DNA of 64,000 bases from Norana najaformis (lineage: Eukaryota > Annelida > Clitellata > Crassiclitellata > Hormogastridae): NCBI GenBank assembly GCA_964023275.1, contig OZ029914.1, forward strand, positions 12,506,341 through 12,570,340. Reading direction: 5' to 3'. This document shows, piece by piece, positions 14,100 through 25,707 of the stretch. Position 1 is the stretch's first letter. Each line of letters begins with the position of its first letter. Under the pieces are notes generated by a model. It made no database searches and was not told the DNA's origin. It saw only the letters and a list, made by a program, of their open reading frames with translations. The translations under genes were made by a program, and so were the position numbers.

Positions 14100-14375
14100 T
14101 TTCTAGTAGACACTAACGTAGCGTGACCGTAAAAGACCTGAGCCGCAAAGGCTAGGACGTATCCACATGACGACGATGATGAGTTCTCTGCCCGAAGGCA
14201 GGTCCATTGTCTTTATGCCACTCGAGGATGAAATGAGTGAGGTTGTTTCCCGTTGTCTTCCTCACAGACAAGTGTGGGTGAGCAACTTGTCCCAGGTCGC
14301 TACGAGGTGGCTTGAAGCAGATTCGAACCCGCAACCCTCCGGTTACGAGGCACCGAACATACCACTACTACACCG
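14100..14375 (-). mobile_element. tRNA-derived SINE, family 2 (probable)
   Basis: The minus strand carries gtagtggtatgttcggtgcc, then gaggg and a clean B box ggttcgaatc, in tRNA spacing. The T-stem does not pair properly, so it is not a working tRNA. About 230 bases of body follow. I see no second full copy here, so the family call is tentative. Confidence 0.45.
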
Positions 14376-14454
14376 TTCTACATAGAAAATAAATATTGAC
14401 TTAACTTCAAGCTAGTTTCATGTTGTCACCCACGTGGGGCGTTTAATGTTAACA

Positions 14455-15000
14455 GATTGCCTTCTAACTCATCACGCGAACTCATCAGCACTTCACGCCT
14501 TGCAAACTCTGTGCAGTTCTTCACTCAAAACTGAAATACTTCTCTTCCACAGATCCTATCCTGATTTCTCTTCTTCCCCTTGTCTCCCTAATCGCCCCAA
14601 TTCCAATAGACCTACCATCCATCGTAGTCGCTCGACTGTCTGCCTGCCTTACTCATGGATCGTAATCGTAAACTCGAGATTTCTATAACGCCCAGCGAAA
14701 GCTAAGTCGCGGTAACGATCTTATTCACATGCTATGTCAAAACAAACTCGACCGGCAGAAATAGTTGGGTTCCAGGTCAAGATCCAATAGTCAAGCAGGC
14801 AGGCAGGCAGACAGACAGGCAGGCAGGCAGGCAGACAGAAGGCTACGGTGGATGGTGTTTGAAATTTGAGAGGAAAGAGAGATACGGAGAAGAGGACAAA
14901 TCAGGATAGGATTTGGAAAAGTAACGTTTTCACTTTTGAGTGAAAGATCTGCGCAGACGTTGCAAGAGGTGAAGTGTTGGTGAGCTCGTCGTTTTTTGTC
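14455..15000. repeat. imperfect inverted repeat made of two head-to-head LINE 3' ends
   Basis: The left arm (about 14475-14660) and the right arm (about 14815-14990) are reverse complements with roughly 75% agreement by eye. Shared words are agcacttcac, ttcactcaaaa, atcctatcctgattt and ccatccatcgtag. The centre holds the Y-type LINE 3' end (ctcgagatttctata, ggttccaggtcaagatcc) and a (ggca)n run. Transcripts across it could form a long hairpin. Confidence 0.6.
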
Positions 15001-15868
15001 GTAATTCTGGCGGGAGTTTATCCCTGAGGGGTGGAGCAGCTGTGGCTTTGTATCGATTTCCAGATTTTACGGATGAGGTTGTTTTGACTGAGCTCTTGTG
15101 AATAAACTAGTTCCCCGCGACTAGGCTTTCGTAGGGCGCTGTAGAAAGGTCGTGTTTACGATTCCGATTAGGATAAGGGGTCTATGTTTAACCTCCTTGA
15201 CCAGGAATACTTAGCCTTAAGAACCACGATTAAGCTATGCAAAACCCTCGACGCATAGACGCTGATAAAAAGCTATGGATACATCAACCACGCAACCACC
15301 TATGCCTAACCTGCTTGATCAGGAATACTTTGACGGAAAACCATGGTAAAACCATGGACACGCCCATGACGCATACACGCAATCTCTATATGCCTACAGT
15401 ATTGTGTTAGAACAAAACTGTAAACAGAGTTTTCGACAAGTACATTCGAAGTTTCCAAATATGTAAGTGCTCACGATTTCACTTCATATTCTGTGTTATT
15501 TCGATGCAAGTATCTGCAATTTTAAGTAAAGGCTAAAGCAGTGATGTAGGCACATTTTAGCAAGCCTGGCATCTTGTTTTATTTTCACGATAGAAGGCCT
15601 AACCAGATTGTGAAGAAAGTGAACAGAACAATCTGATTTAATGCTTTTAAGAATTTACAAGAAGCGCGCAATATCGATGATCGGATACAGGATTATTAGG
15701 TTATGTGCATCATTTACAAGACGATCGCTTTAACCAATCAGCTACCGCGCTCCACAAACTGGACTGAATTCTAGGCTGTTAAATGCTGGATGCCCAATAC
15801 AGAGGTCTAAGCATGACTGACACCTCCACCAATTGGTCAGTGGTCGCGGGTATGTGACTCGGTCTGCA
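15001..15868. other. no gene; short repeats of CCACGACGCATAGACGC type
   Basis: Phrases such as accacga, gcatagacgc and cctccttgatcaggaatac recur here and at 19380-19560 and 35765-35870. They belong to a dispersed repeat with no ORF. A tRNA-like gctttaaccaatcagctacc lies near 15727. Confidence 0.5.
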
Positions 15869-16018
15869 ATGTAAGTAGTCTTTTATTTTCATAGTAATGT
15901 CAAAACGAAAATTATCCGACAACAGATTTTTTGTAAGAAAAACAACTTATGAACGTTTTAAGACGGTGGCTAAACGAAAAATATCGAGACTGAACTGCCG
16001 TCATTGGGTACAGAATGC
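15869..16018. repeat. dispersed repeat W (LTR-like), partial copy 1
   Basis: It starts tgtaagtagtcttttatt and ends gggtacagaatgca, boundaries shared with a fuller copy at 19667-19906 and an inverted copy at 35880-36133. TG...CA ends, and an aataaaag signal followed by actacttaca on the minus strand, resemble a short LTR. No internal retroelement genes are adjacent, so the call is tentative. Confidence 0.4.
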
Positions 16019-16235
16019 AAACGAGTACACTGGGTGGGATGATCAGGCAGCGAAGTAGAGGACTGGCCACCCGTCACATTTGCCAGTTCAGACATGACAC
16101 CCTGTGCCAGCTGATTGCGCAAGGAAAGTTACAGCCGGATCCTGAGGCGAATTGGTGCAGGAGTACCTCTCGAAGATCCGGTAGGATTCCCTGTTGGTGC
16201 AACGGAAGCTCACAAGAATAAATGTGATGGGAGAT

Positions 16236-17675
16236 TGTAAATGTAATTTCGAAAATTTCTAAAGCGCTAAATTAAAGCTAAGCGCAGAACACCAGTTTTT
16301 CACGAGCACTGCGTCAAGTCAGATAATGCATGCAAAGATGCCATGTGCCGAACAAAGTCCGGTAGACAGAGATGCTGTTACGGTGGGCTATGTTTAGATT
16401 GAGAGAAATGAGAGGTTTGCCGATTGGATGGATCACCGTAAAGATTCTTGAAAACGTGAGACTTCAGTTTTGAATGGGATGCCTGAGGAGTAATAAATAC
16501 GGGGTGGGAAGATCAGGCAGCGAAGTAGAGGACTGGTATATTGATGGTGGGTGAACGACAGAACGGGTAGAGGAACGGAGAATTTGCGAAATTCAGCAGG
16601 GAGATCTTTCCAGAGCCCAGATGTAGTATGGTATATGAATCAGTTAGAGAATTTGATATGAGTTGTTACTGGGGGACGGGCAAGAGTGAGGTAAGAAAAT
16701 GAACGGGTAGAACGGGGTGATTGGATGTTAAGCGTTAGTTGGTTGGGAGTATTGCAGAGACTGTTATAGGTTAGAGAGAGAGCTTTGAAATGAATACGTT
16801 CCATTATTTTCTGCCAGTGGAGTGATACAAGTGATGGTGATGCTTGGGTGTCCTGGTGACAGCTCGGGCAAATGAATTTTGGATGAGTTGAAGACGATTA
16901 ATTTGAGTGGATTCAAGGTTAATGAAGAGGATATTGCAGTAGATTGCGTATATGCGAATTAGAGGTGAAAGTGAGAGTGAATAAATTAGTTCATAGGTGG
17001 ATGGAAGAGGAATTTTCTTAATATGATCTAGCAGACATAGAACAATGAATTTAGATTTGACAGAGTTGAGAAAAGAAGGTTAGAGGACATTCATTTTGAG
17101 ATATGGTTGTTATTGGTTGACAACATCAAGCAACTGCGTGAAGAATGAGACTAAGGGACTTGGATAGAAGGATACAAAGAGTTAAGTGTCATCAGCAGAT
17201 GGTGGTCTACTGAAGACGATTGTATGAGACGGCTCAGCGGTGTGGTGTACAAACTGAAGAGAATTGGCTCTAGAACGGAACCTCGATGTGCCAACACCAC
17301 AAGACAGTTGGAGGAGTTGCAAACAATGACTTGTAGCCTTTGCAGTAAATGAGAGGGAAGACAAGTTGGAATGGAACCAAAGAAGGGCATTGCCAGATAT
17401 GCCGGACCAGGAAGACGGTATTTGAAGAAACAAGTTACAATCGATGGTTTCAAAAGCAGTAGAAATGTGAAGAAGACAGATGTAAGAGACTTGCTGATGA
17501 ATAATGGCAGAGACCAGTTTATTGTATAGAGGGACAAGCAGAGTGTTTAGTGAATCCAGATTGATAGGGATTGAGAGGATAGTTAGAAAAAGGTAATCAT
17601 TCAGCCGGGCAAGGGCAATGCGTTCAGCTAGCTTAAAAAGTAAAGAAAAATTGGAATTTTTCTTTGTCAAGGTTT
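16236..17675 (-). mobile_element. CR1/L2-like LINE (family X), 5'-truncated and decayed, copy 1
   Basis: Minus-strand frames at 17151-17670 encode reverse-transcriptase pieces: LAERIALARLNDYL, a degraded ISTAFETID (domain A region) and GSVLEPILFSLYTTPLS (usual form GSVLGP). The expected YADD block is broken by frameshift. The non-coding 3' part down to 16236 is shared with copies at 24120-25160, 36947-38560 and 46781-46965. Confidence 0.75.
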
Positions 17676-17929
17676 GCTATGCTACTTATGCAAGCCTTAC
17701 TCATTCCCGCATTAAGCCACTCAAGTCTAAGCATTGCGGCTCGGCTGATTAGAGGTATACCTAAATTTGGGCATACAAGCTGCTTCGTTCTGGAGAAACG
17801 GCACTGGTCACCGATGCAAAGCGCATTGAGTGCACTCCATTATATCGCAGGGAGCTATTTACTTGGTCTTACCCATTCCTGGCTGCAAATTCCTTCCTTA
17901 CGATGCGCAAGGTAATCAGGTTGTCTCAC

Positions 17930-18130
17930 CAGTCTGAACTTCCAGGGTAATCGTAATCGTAATAGTAATCCGGAGATATATACAGACCAGCTTATTCACA
18001 GGCGCTCAGTCAAAACAAAATTGATAGGCAAAAAGGTTCGGTTCCAGGTCAAGATCCAAAAGTCGGGCAGAGAGACAGCCTGACAGCTACGGTGGGTGGT
18101 GTTTGGGATTGGAGCGGAAAAAGATATAAG
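17930..18130 (-). mobile_element. LINE family Y 3' end
   Basis: On the plus strand it reads taatcgtaatcgtaat, then cagcttattcacaggcgct, aaattgataggc and ggttccaggtcaagatcc. This is the reverse complement of the LINE 3' end at 51290-51497 and 59971-60174. The hexamer-like tail marks the element's 3' terminus. Confidence 0.65.
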
Positions 18131-18224
18131 AGGAAGAAGGAGAGCACTAGAAGCTTCGCTGTAATGTGTCCAACTTTCTGGAATGAGATGAATTGCAAAC
18201 TATAATGTGAACGTGAGTTTTTCG

Positions 18225-18400
18225 GTGGTCACCTGAACTTGTTAATAACCTGATGTTATTGACGAATGGCGGAGATTGCCAAAACCATCTGAATCAAGGG
18301 GAGGTCCATGCAAATTGTTTGAGTCGTGGTTGTTTCCATGCTGTGCCTGATACCGAAGACTAGGCAGGTAGTGTAGATACCAGAGCGCAGTCTGACTGCA
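18225..18400 (+). repeat. dispersed repeat P, copy 1
   Basis: Shares aatggcgg, attgccaaaaccatctgaa, gggaggtccatgcaaa, cctgataccgaagacta and gagcgcagtctgactgcac with 32745-32985, and in inverted form with 52195-52410. Non-coding; origin unknown. Confidence 0.65.
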
Positions 18401-18519
18401 CATTAAACATGAGCAGGATGGAAGCCTATACAGGCGCTGTATCTGTAGCTGGAGTCAAACAGGCGGGAAGCACTATGAAGCATACACGACCAAAACCACG
18501 GCTGCTATTCAAGAAAGTG

Positions 18520-19560
18520 CTGCGGAAGGCGACAGTATTAAAGCGTTTTATCGCAACTGATAGGGGCTGGAAAAGATGGCACGTTTCTCCTCTGTCTCCA
18601 GATACCAACGTTAGAAAGCGCTCAAGCTACGTGATGCAAATAAACACAGCGTAGTTAATAGGGCCTAGAGTTCATTATTATTATATTAATCATTTTTAGC
18701 CCGGGGTACTTATGATCCATCAGGATTTAAAAACTTATTGGAGAAGATGTAAAGCATCTGGATCACAACGAAATTTGTCTGAAACTTCTGACATAACCAA
18801 AAGTAAGGAAGGTAAAGAAACTCTTTTCAATGTTACTTTGAAATTCAATGTTGTTTTCCATCGGAATTCGACCCGGCTTCTCCAACTGTATATGATTTTT
18901 GACCGATTTTGACCTAAAGCGATCGTCGGTTGATGCCTTGAGCATTTTGCTTACGGCGCTATAGAGTCATTAGATTAGATTAGAATTTACGTTTAGATTA
19001 GATTAGATTCGTCTTACAACGTTAATGTAAAACTGTTGTGTTCAAACTGTTAAAACGAGCAATAGTAAAACTTTAACCCAAAAGATGTAATCTTAGATTG
19101 TTTTTGGAACGAGAAGCAGCAGATATGTCGTTGTAACATGACTCCAAATGTTTATGTTCTGAGGCGGTTAAACCAACGTAGAATCACATCACATCAATCG
19201 AATAGTAGGACAGCCATTTGCTGTGGTTATAATGTCTTGATAATGAATTGTCAGTTTTCAGTGACGTGACAGGATTCAAAGTATAGACTCGGCTACGAAT
19301 TGATGACATTTCATTATATAAGTGGATCGTTATGAACAAACCGTTTGATATTTGTCGGTTTTGTTCTTACTGGTCTGGAAAACCACGATGAAACCATGCA
19401 AAAAACCACGACCCATAGACGCTGATAAAAAACCACGGACAAACCCATGAAGCATAGACGCATTAGCTCTATGCCTAACCTCCTTGATCAGAAATACTTA
19501 TTCGGAACAACAATCATAAAACGCATAGACGCATTAGCTATAGCCCTACAACGAGCGCTT
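18520..19560 (+). repeat. dispersed repeat Z, copy 2
   Basis: Shares tgtctccagatacc, aacgttagaaagcgct, ttaaaaacttattgg and gacaggattcaaag with copies at 35080-35870 and 52990-53660. The unit is non-coding. This copy ends in the ccacgacgcatagacgc-type repeats. Confidence 0.6.
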
Positions 19561-19666
19561 TAACCAGTCGGTTACCGTGCCCCGTGAACTCTGAATTCTA
19601 GGTTCTTACATGATCGATGCCCGATACAGTGGTCAGTGGTTGCGGGTATGGGACTCGGTCTGCAAT

Positions 19667-19906
19667 GTAAGTAGTCTTTTATTCACAGTACAATCACTCT
19701 TTGTAAGCAGGCCTCTTTTATACTTCTAGACTAGCATACTTGACTGAATATCCCTATACTTTGTATTCGACCGTTTACGATTAAATAAAATGTCAAAACT
19801 AAAATTACCTGACAGTGGCTTAAAAACAATTTGCGAATATTTTAAAAGACAGAGAGGCTAAACGAATAATATTGAGACTGAACTGCCGTCGATGGGTACA
19901 GAATGC
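19667..19906. repeat. dispersed repeat W (LTR-like), fullest copy
   Basis: About 240 bases bounded by tgtaagtag and acagaatgca. An inverted copy lies at 35880-36133. Read on the minus strand it carries an AT-rich middle, aataaaag and an actacttaca end, as in an LTR. The sequence beyond that end (minus) is tgcagaccgagtcccat, which recurs at all copies. Confidence 0.4.
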
Positions 19907-20303
19907 AAAACGTTATGCTAAAGGAAACTTCACATATCTTCGACAATTGCGAATACGTTGTTTGTAGTAAGCAACCGTGCATGAGAAAACGCTCACAAAG
20001 TCGGGAGTAAATTATCGAGGAACACATTCAGAAAACAAGTAGGCATAAAATGAGTCAAAATGTCAAAATAATTGTTGTGTTAGATGTCGGAGCTAACGGA
20101 GACTTTCGCTGTACAAATGTTTTCATGTTGAACTTCATTACGATGCCCTGCAAAAAAACTTTATTTGGTATGTCTCTTTTTGCCCAAAATTTAAATAAAC
20201 AAATGAACAGGTCATGTTAATATTTTTCTTAACCAGGTTTCTATGAAGATTTAATTGATAACAACCTCGTTTGTGCATGAATATGCTCCAGTTTATTATT
20301 GTC

Positions 20304-20620
20304 TTAATAAATATTCACGACCCATAGCCGCAACGATTTAGATCTAGTTATAGTAATGGTAAATTTGAACTCGCGATTTTCTCTACCTACATATTTAAAA
20401 ATTGTAACTTTGTGATGGTGTTTAGGAATTTTGGTGACAGCACGAACAAAAGCATTCTGGATGGCTTGAAGGGGATTTATTTGAGTGGTATCTATATTGA
20501 GGAAAAGTGAATTGCAGTAGTCTAGTTTTACATGGACTATGGATGTGGTAATGGTAGATGCGGTTTTGAAGTCGAGCACAGTGCGGATTCTTCGAAGGTC
20601 ACGGATATGCGTCAAGCAAG
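20304..20620 (-). mobile_element. CR1/L2-like LINE fragment, C-terminal part of ORF2
   Basis: The minus frame carries HVKLDYCNSLFLNIDTTQI and LQAIQNAFVRAVTKIPKHHH. This is the conserved region after the reverse-transcriptase domain in L2-type LINEs, close to the fragment at 9946-10560. It is truncated at both ends. Confidence 0.7.
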
Positions 20621-20627
20621 AGCCGGA

Positions 20628-21335
20628 ATGATGAATGAATGAATGAATGAAAACTTTATTGATTCCAAAAGAACAAAAGAACAAATACATTGACTAGTGT
20701 ATAGATTATTGGGATACAAATGGTGGACCCAAAAGAGACCTAAGTCCCGCTAAATTAGGGCCGCCTATTACAAAACAATGCATGTGGCGACAAAAATGTT
20801 TAACAAAAATTAGGTACAACTGAACTAAAAAGAAAGTCTTAACTAAAACTTAACTAAAAGAAACTAAGAAAGTGGATCTCCATCGTGATATCTATGAAAC
20901 TGAAATGAGTCTTAGCTGTGACTTCCAGAAACATGAGTAAAATTTATTGACTAAATAGACTATAATCGACAGTCTAGTGACATTATTAGGAAATTTCGCG
21001 GATGTTTTTTTAAACAAATACGGACTAGATAATTTACGAATTTGTAAAGGTAATTTATTCCAAATTGACGGACCAATACATTCAATGTTGAAGTATCTAG
21101 TGTTAGTTCTTGCAAAAGGACTATAATAATTATCCTGAAATCTAGTGGAATAGCTATGAAGTTGAGAGAAATGTACGAAATAGTTGTCAAATATACAAGG
21201 TAATAATCTTCGTTCATAGTGATACATGAATTCTACGTTTTGAAATTTATTTATGTCATCTATCGTTAAAATATTTAATATTGAAAATAGGCTACTAGTG
21301 CCTTTCCCACAATGTTGTTTAGCAACAATTCTTAT
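20628..21335 (-). mobile_element. non-LTR retrotransposon 3' part with (CATT)n tail
   Basis: The minus frame (about 21335-20892) encodes LTIDDINKFQNVEFMYHYER, then SYSTRFQDNYYSPFARTNTR and GPSIWNKLPLQIRKL. This is the C-terminal pattern of Jockey/CR1-group LINE ORF2s. About 230 bases of 3' UTR follow, then aataaagttttcattcattc, a poly-A signal plus tetramer 3' tail as in CR1-like elements. Everything 5' of the C-terminus is missing. Confidence 0.75.
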
Positions 21336-22489
21336 ATCACGACGTTGTATTATTAATAAACCCTTTAGGCAACGCACTACAAACCCACAACAGAGAAAGA
21401 CGTGGCGTAGGGCATACGCTAAATCCATTTCGGTGATCGAGCATGTTGGCCAGCTGCTTGCTGAGATTAGCGAGTTGGTGGCTGATCCGCCGGGCAGGCC
21501 TGTAGAATCCTCCCACACGCATACATACTCATCGCCACTCAACATAAATGACCTCTCAAATTCATCTTTCTGTTTCACTTATTTTATTCGCTTTATGATA
21601 CAAGTGTCTTTTTACCTAACAAGTCCTTGGATGTGTTTGATCCACATTTATAATAACGTCTTGCATATGCATCCTTATTTTCAACCGATTTATAATTTCC
21701 GGTTCAACAAACTTATTGTGTCCTCGTTAATTCGTATTTCCTTCTTTATAATGATATTTTCCGTTTTCTGTTTATTCATGCTTAATTTAAATGCTGAGCT
21801 TGTAGCTTTTTAAAATTTATATCTCATATGATCAATTTACGGAAATATCGTCCTTTCCGTTAAATAAATCCACTTTTTTATTTACTGTCCAATTTGTACC
21901 AGTTCATCAAGTAACGAATCTTTTATCATTCCCCGTAGTTCTAATGGCTGAAGGTCTAACACAGACATGTATATTTTCAAACTATGAGTGATAAATAACA
22001 AATGGTAGGCCTGTAACCAATCTAATCTAACCTAATACATGTACTTCTATAGCTCAACTGGCTTGATTATACATTATACTGAGTACTAGCATTTGGTTAA
22101 ATATATCAGTTTGAACCAAAAGGATAAGTTAGATAAAATAATCATTGTTGCTAGACTATACGATGTATATGATCAATAGTTTATTATAGTTCAATATTAC
22201 AGTTAATCATTCAAGGCTCTTCTGTGTTATTAAAGGCGTTATGGTGTACTTTCATAGGTTATTTGTACTTGATTGTATCACATATGTTATAAGATATCGC
22301 CTACATACTAAATTGCGTTAGGTCAACTTTGCATTAAACGAAACCCATCGACAAGCGAGTTTGCTTTCTTAGTCATATGTGTTAAGGATATTGGGCATCT
22401 ACAGTATTATATGCCTGCTCTATTCCGTATGTATTATCAATGTAAAATGTAAATGGATAGGTTTTATATAGTGACCGTATGCCCTCGAC
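21336..22489. other. no host gene; unidentified repeat-like segment at its start
   Basis: Minus-strand 21337-21522 reads SLSKQLANMLDHRNG-like residues continuous with the LINE frame below it. It looks like a separate, unrecognised repeat-derived coding scrap fused by chance. From 21530 to 22489 nothing is recognised. Confidence 0.35.
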
Positions 22490-22665
22490 ACTGCTAATTT
22501 TTGCAATGAATTTTTCAGGTGAGATCCTTCGCCACAGCTGCCAGTTTGAAGGCCCACGCCATTTAAGGTCCCCTTGCATGGTCCGTGCCTTGAGATTTAA
22601 ATCTCCGAAATACGCCACGATCGGGACGCGAACCGGGCAAGCTCATGCTTAGAGGCTCCTTGGCC
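22490..22665 (-). mobile_element. dispersed repeat Q (SINE-like), inverted copy
   Basis: Reverse complement of 51575-51760: shared words are gagcctct, ggttcgcgt, gatcgtgg, agatttaaatctc, catggtccgtgc and tcacctg. A B-box-like ggttcgcgtcccg suggests a polymerase-III-derived SINE; the A box is unclear. Confidence 0.55.
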
Positions 22666-22726
22666 TAATCCACTTGTTTCTTTCGTCCACATTATACTCC
22701 TAAAACGATCACACTAACAGTACATT

Positions 22727-22775
22727 GTTGGTGGGAAGATCAGGCAGCGAAGGAGAGGAATGGCTACCCATCCCA
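22727..22775 (+). repeat. short repeated motif GGTGGGAAGATCAGGCAGCG
   Basis: The motif also occurs at about 16032 and 16502, the latter inside LINE X. In all three it is followed by aa(g)gagaggactgg-type sequence, so this is a fragment of a dispersed element. Confidence 0.5.
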
Positions 22776-22949
22776 TATGCGTAGACCAAGAAAATGAGGT
22801 CGCTAACAGTCCATACTCGTGGCTTTCACTCTGGGCTAGCGTAACGGAATATTTTGTAACTGGAATACGAACATTAAGCATCTGTTGCTTATGAGTTTCC
22901 ATAGGCTGACAATTAGCAGTATCTTGTAGATACAGGCTTACAGTGCGTA

Positions 22950-23210
22950 GCGGAATAATTATATCTGTTAAGCTTTTTGTAGCTCATGACTTACTTCGTC
23001 CGTGTTCGTATCAACTGGAATACGAACAGTGTCTCTAGGGTTACATTTTATGTGTACGATGTTCGTGAAAATGACTCCGAACGTCTGATTATTATCAAAT
23101 GACGCGACAAGACTTTTAAAATGAAACGCTACATCCTAACCAGCATGTTTTAAATAGGTAACACAGACACTTTCTTGCTTAAGTAAGGCTCTTTAGATCA
23201 AATTTTCAAG
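22950..23210 (+). repeat. dispersed repeat S, copy 1
   Basis: Shares atctgttaa, tcaactgga, ttgtgaaaatgact-like, aaatgacg, aaaatgaaacgct and acactttcttgc with 51870-52150, and more weakly with 23650-24000 and 36535-36800. Non-coding. Confidence 0.6.
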
Positions 23211-24119
23211 ACGCTCCAGGAATCGACTATGCAATCTTTTGTACACTGATAGACGTGCATTGGAAGAAATGAAGCTGGATCATAATTATGTAGACCTACG
23301 CTCTTTGGTAATCGCACATTAAATTAAGGAAGACCGAAAAAGGCGGGAGCGGAGTCAGCCAAATGCGGACAAGGACAAGGGGATAAATAAATAAATGTAC
23401 AGAGGTGAGGGGTTACGCCCAATGCGGGAGGCCAAATCGAAATTAGATACATACTGTTATTTTAGTAAAGCCTGTGCCTTAAACACCAATTTCAGTTAGA
23501 CAACAGTCTGTATTGCCTTGGGTCTTAATAAATACAGTCACGCTGCTGGATGCTGCAGCAGCGAAGTATCCCACTACACTGAGCTCTACTGCGAATTCGT
23601 CAGGCCAGAGAGCACACGGGCGATATCCTGCATAATGGTTTAGGCAGATACAAGCTTGCAGTCCCTTGTTAACCCTTATATAGCCCATTCGACTTACATT
23701 CCCTGTGCTGGTGGTAATATTAGGTGATAGCCTACTAATAATTCGCCTACGAAAAACGAACGTAACTCTACGACTGCATTTTGTTTTTTGAGATATTCTT
23801 GAAAATTACGATAAAAACTGCATTTAATATAGCATCTGACATGGAAAAACAAATAAACTGAAACATTGCAGCCTAATTACGTTTTAAATTGGAAGCACAG
23901 ACACTTTCTTGATAGGCCTATATGTAAATCAATATAGACTACAAGTTGACCCTAAATAAACTTCAGGTAAGTGAATGAAAGGAAATACCAACTAGGTCTA
24001 GTCGAACAATAGGTTGTTTGCTAACAACTCAAGCCGCCATGACCCGGTGCACGGATTCATAGGCACTAGGGTTGCTTACAGCAATCATAATCTTGAAAAT
24101 TACCCGTAAAGATACATCA

Positions 24120-25160
24120 AAGCTCATTGCAGTGCACCGGCTTATTCACGAGCGCTGCGTCAAGTCAGCGGTGTTTCCCAACAATGCCATGTGAAGAACA
24201 AAATCCGGTCAAGCGCCAGAAGACCAGAAAGAGCGAGGGGCAGAGGCACTGTTAAGGTGGGCTGTGTTTAGGTTGAGAGAAATGGAAAGGCGGCGGGTTG
24301 GATGGGTTAGGATAAGATATCTACAAAAGTTTGGACTTTAGTTTTGAATGGAACGCCTCTGAAGTAATAGAAAGAGGGGCCTGAGACAGATGATAGTGGG
24401 TGAACGACAGAGGGAACAGAGGAACAGGTAGTTGAGAGAGATCGTTCCAGAGTCGAGGTGGTGTGCTATATGGATCGGATAGACAACTTAAGATGAGTTG
24501 TTACTGAAGGACGGGCAAGTGTGAGGTAAGCGGATAAACGGGTAGAACTGGGTGATTGGATAGTAAAGAGTTTGCGAAGATAACTTGGTTTGGAGTATTA
24601 CAGAGAGTTATTGGTTACAGAAAGAAACTTTGAAATGAATGCATTCGGAGAGTTTCAGCCAGTGATGTGTTATGGCACAACGACATAGAGCACAAACTGA
24701 AGAGAAATGACCCTAGGACGGAACTTCGGGGGGCACCACAAGTAGTGGGAGGGTTAAGAGCAATAACTTGCAGTTTGTAAAGAAAAGGAGTGGCATGACA
24801 AGTAAAACCGAAACCAAAGAAGGTCAGTATCAGAGATGCCAAATCAGAAAGATAGCCGTTGAAGAAATAAGTCTTGATCGATGGTGTCAAAAGCAGCAGA
24901 AATGTCTAGAAGACAGAGACTTGCTGATGACTAATGGCTGGTACTAAATTATTGTGTAGAGACAAGTAGAGTTTCAGTGGAATGGTGTTTAGTGAATTCA
25001 GATTTACAGGGACTGGGAAGCGAGTTGGAAGAAGGTAATCATTCATCCGGGCAAGGACAATGCGTGCAGTAAGCTTAGGTAGTAAATTAAGATTGGAGAT
25101 AAGACGGTATTCAGAAAGGTCTCCTGAGTTAAAATTTGGAATGCTTTTTATGCAAACTTT
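24120..25160 (-). mobile_element. LINE family X, copy in duplication unit A, with internal deletion
   Basis: Minus-strand reading gives EYRLISNLNLLPKLTARIVL and ARMNDYLL (reverse-transcriptase N-terminal blocks). Relative to unit B (37470-38078) about 0.6 kb is missing at about 24670. The loss includes the stretch that holds the ADD catalytic motif in B. It is a dead copy shared by both duplication units, so it was present before the duplication. Confidence 0.75.
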
Positions 25161-25370
25161 AATCTTTCCAACACTAACCAGCTCCAATCGACATGCATTA
25201 ACTGCGTTTGCATTGGAAGTTTCTGTGACGTCATGTCGATATGAGTCATCGGGTTGCTTAGTTGTTTGTGATTGGCTGGCGACGCCTTGCATGCAGGCGG
25301 GCTGAAGACAGCAGGGAATGTATAAATTTTCACGTGGGCGCTCGCGCGGTAAAACACCAAGCATGTGTTG

Positions 25371-25707
25371 TGATGGGTCGGTAGGTTTTTAGAAAAATGC
25401 ACGCTAGTGCTATAGCGTGAGGAACGGTCTAAACCAGTCTGAACGGGTGTGCATTTTTGGTGGAAAACAGCCTATAGAAGGCGGTCGCAGTGGCTTTTGT
25501 TTATAAAGCGCGCAAATATTGTGTTGCAGTGGTCTGTCGTGTGCTCAGGAGATAGTTTGAGTGAGACCACAAATCTCTCGGATAGATTCATGTGTTCAGA
25601 ACTGTATATTTGACATCAGAAGTACTGTTGTGATTCAACTGTTCGTTTCCTAACTATAATCACGAAAATAAAAGACTCTGTGACTATTCTCGAGTTAACG
25701 TTACATC
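25371..25707 (+). mobile_element. possible solo or 5' LTR, about 337 bp
   Basis: It starts tgtgttgtgatgg and ends cgagttaacgttaca. A tataaagcg box lies near 25500 and aataaaag near 25668, the order expected in an LTR. It lies in the block of unit A that is absent from unit B. I cannot find a second LTR, a primer-binding site or a target duplication, so confidence is low. Confidence 0.35.

Noticed and set aside
14290-14375. Functional tRNA gene on the minus strand
   Set aside because: A and B boxes are visible but the T-stem does not pair, and SINE-like body follows directly.
21253-21813. 186-codon plus-strand open frame
   Set aside because: Its first half is antisense to LINE coding sequence and its second half is hydrophobic low-similarity sequence without any recognised motif.
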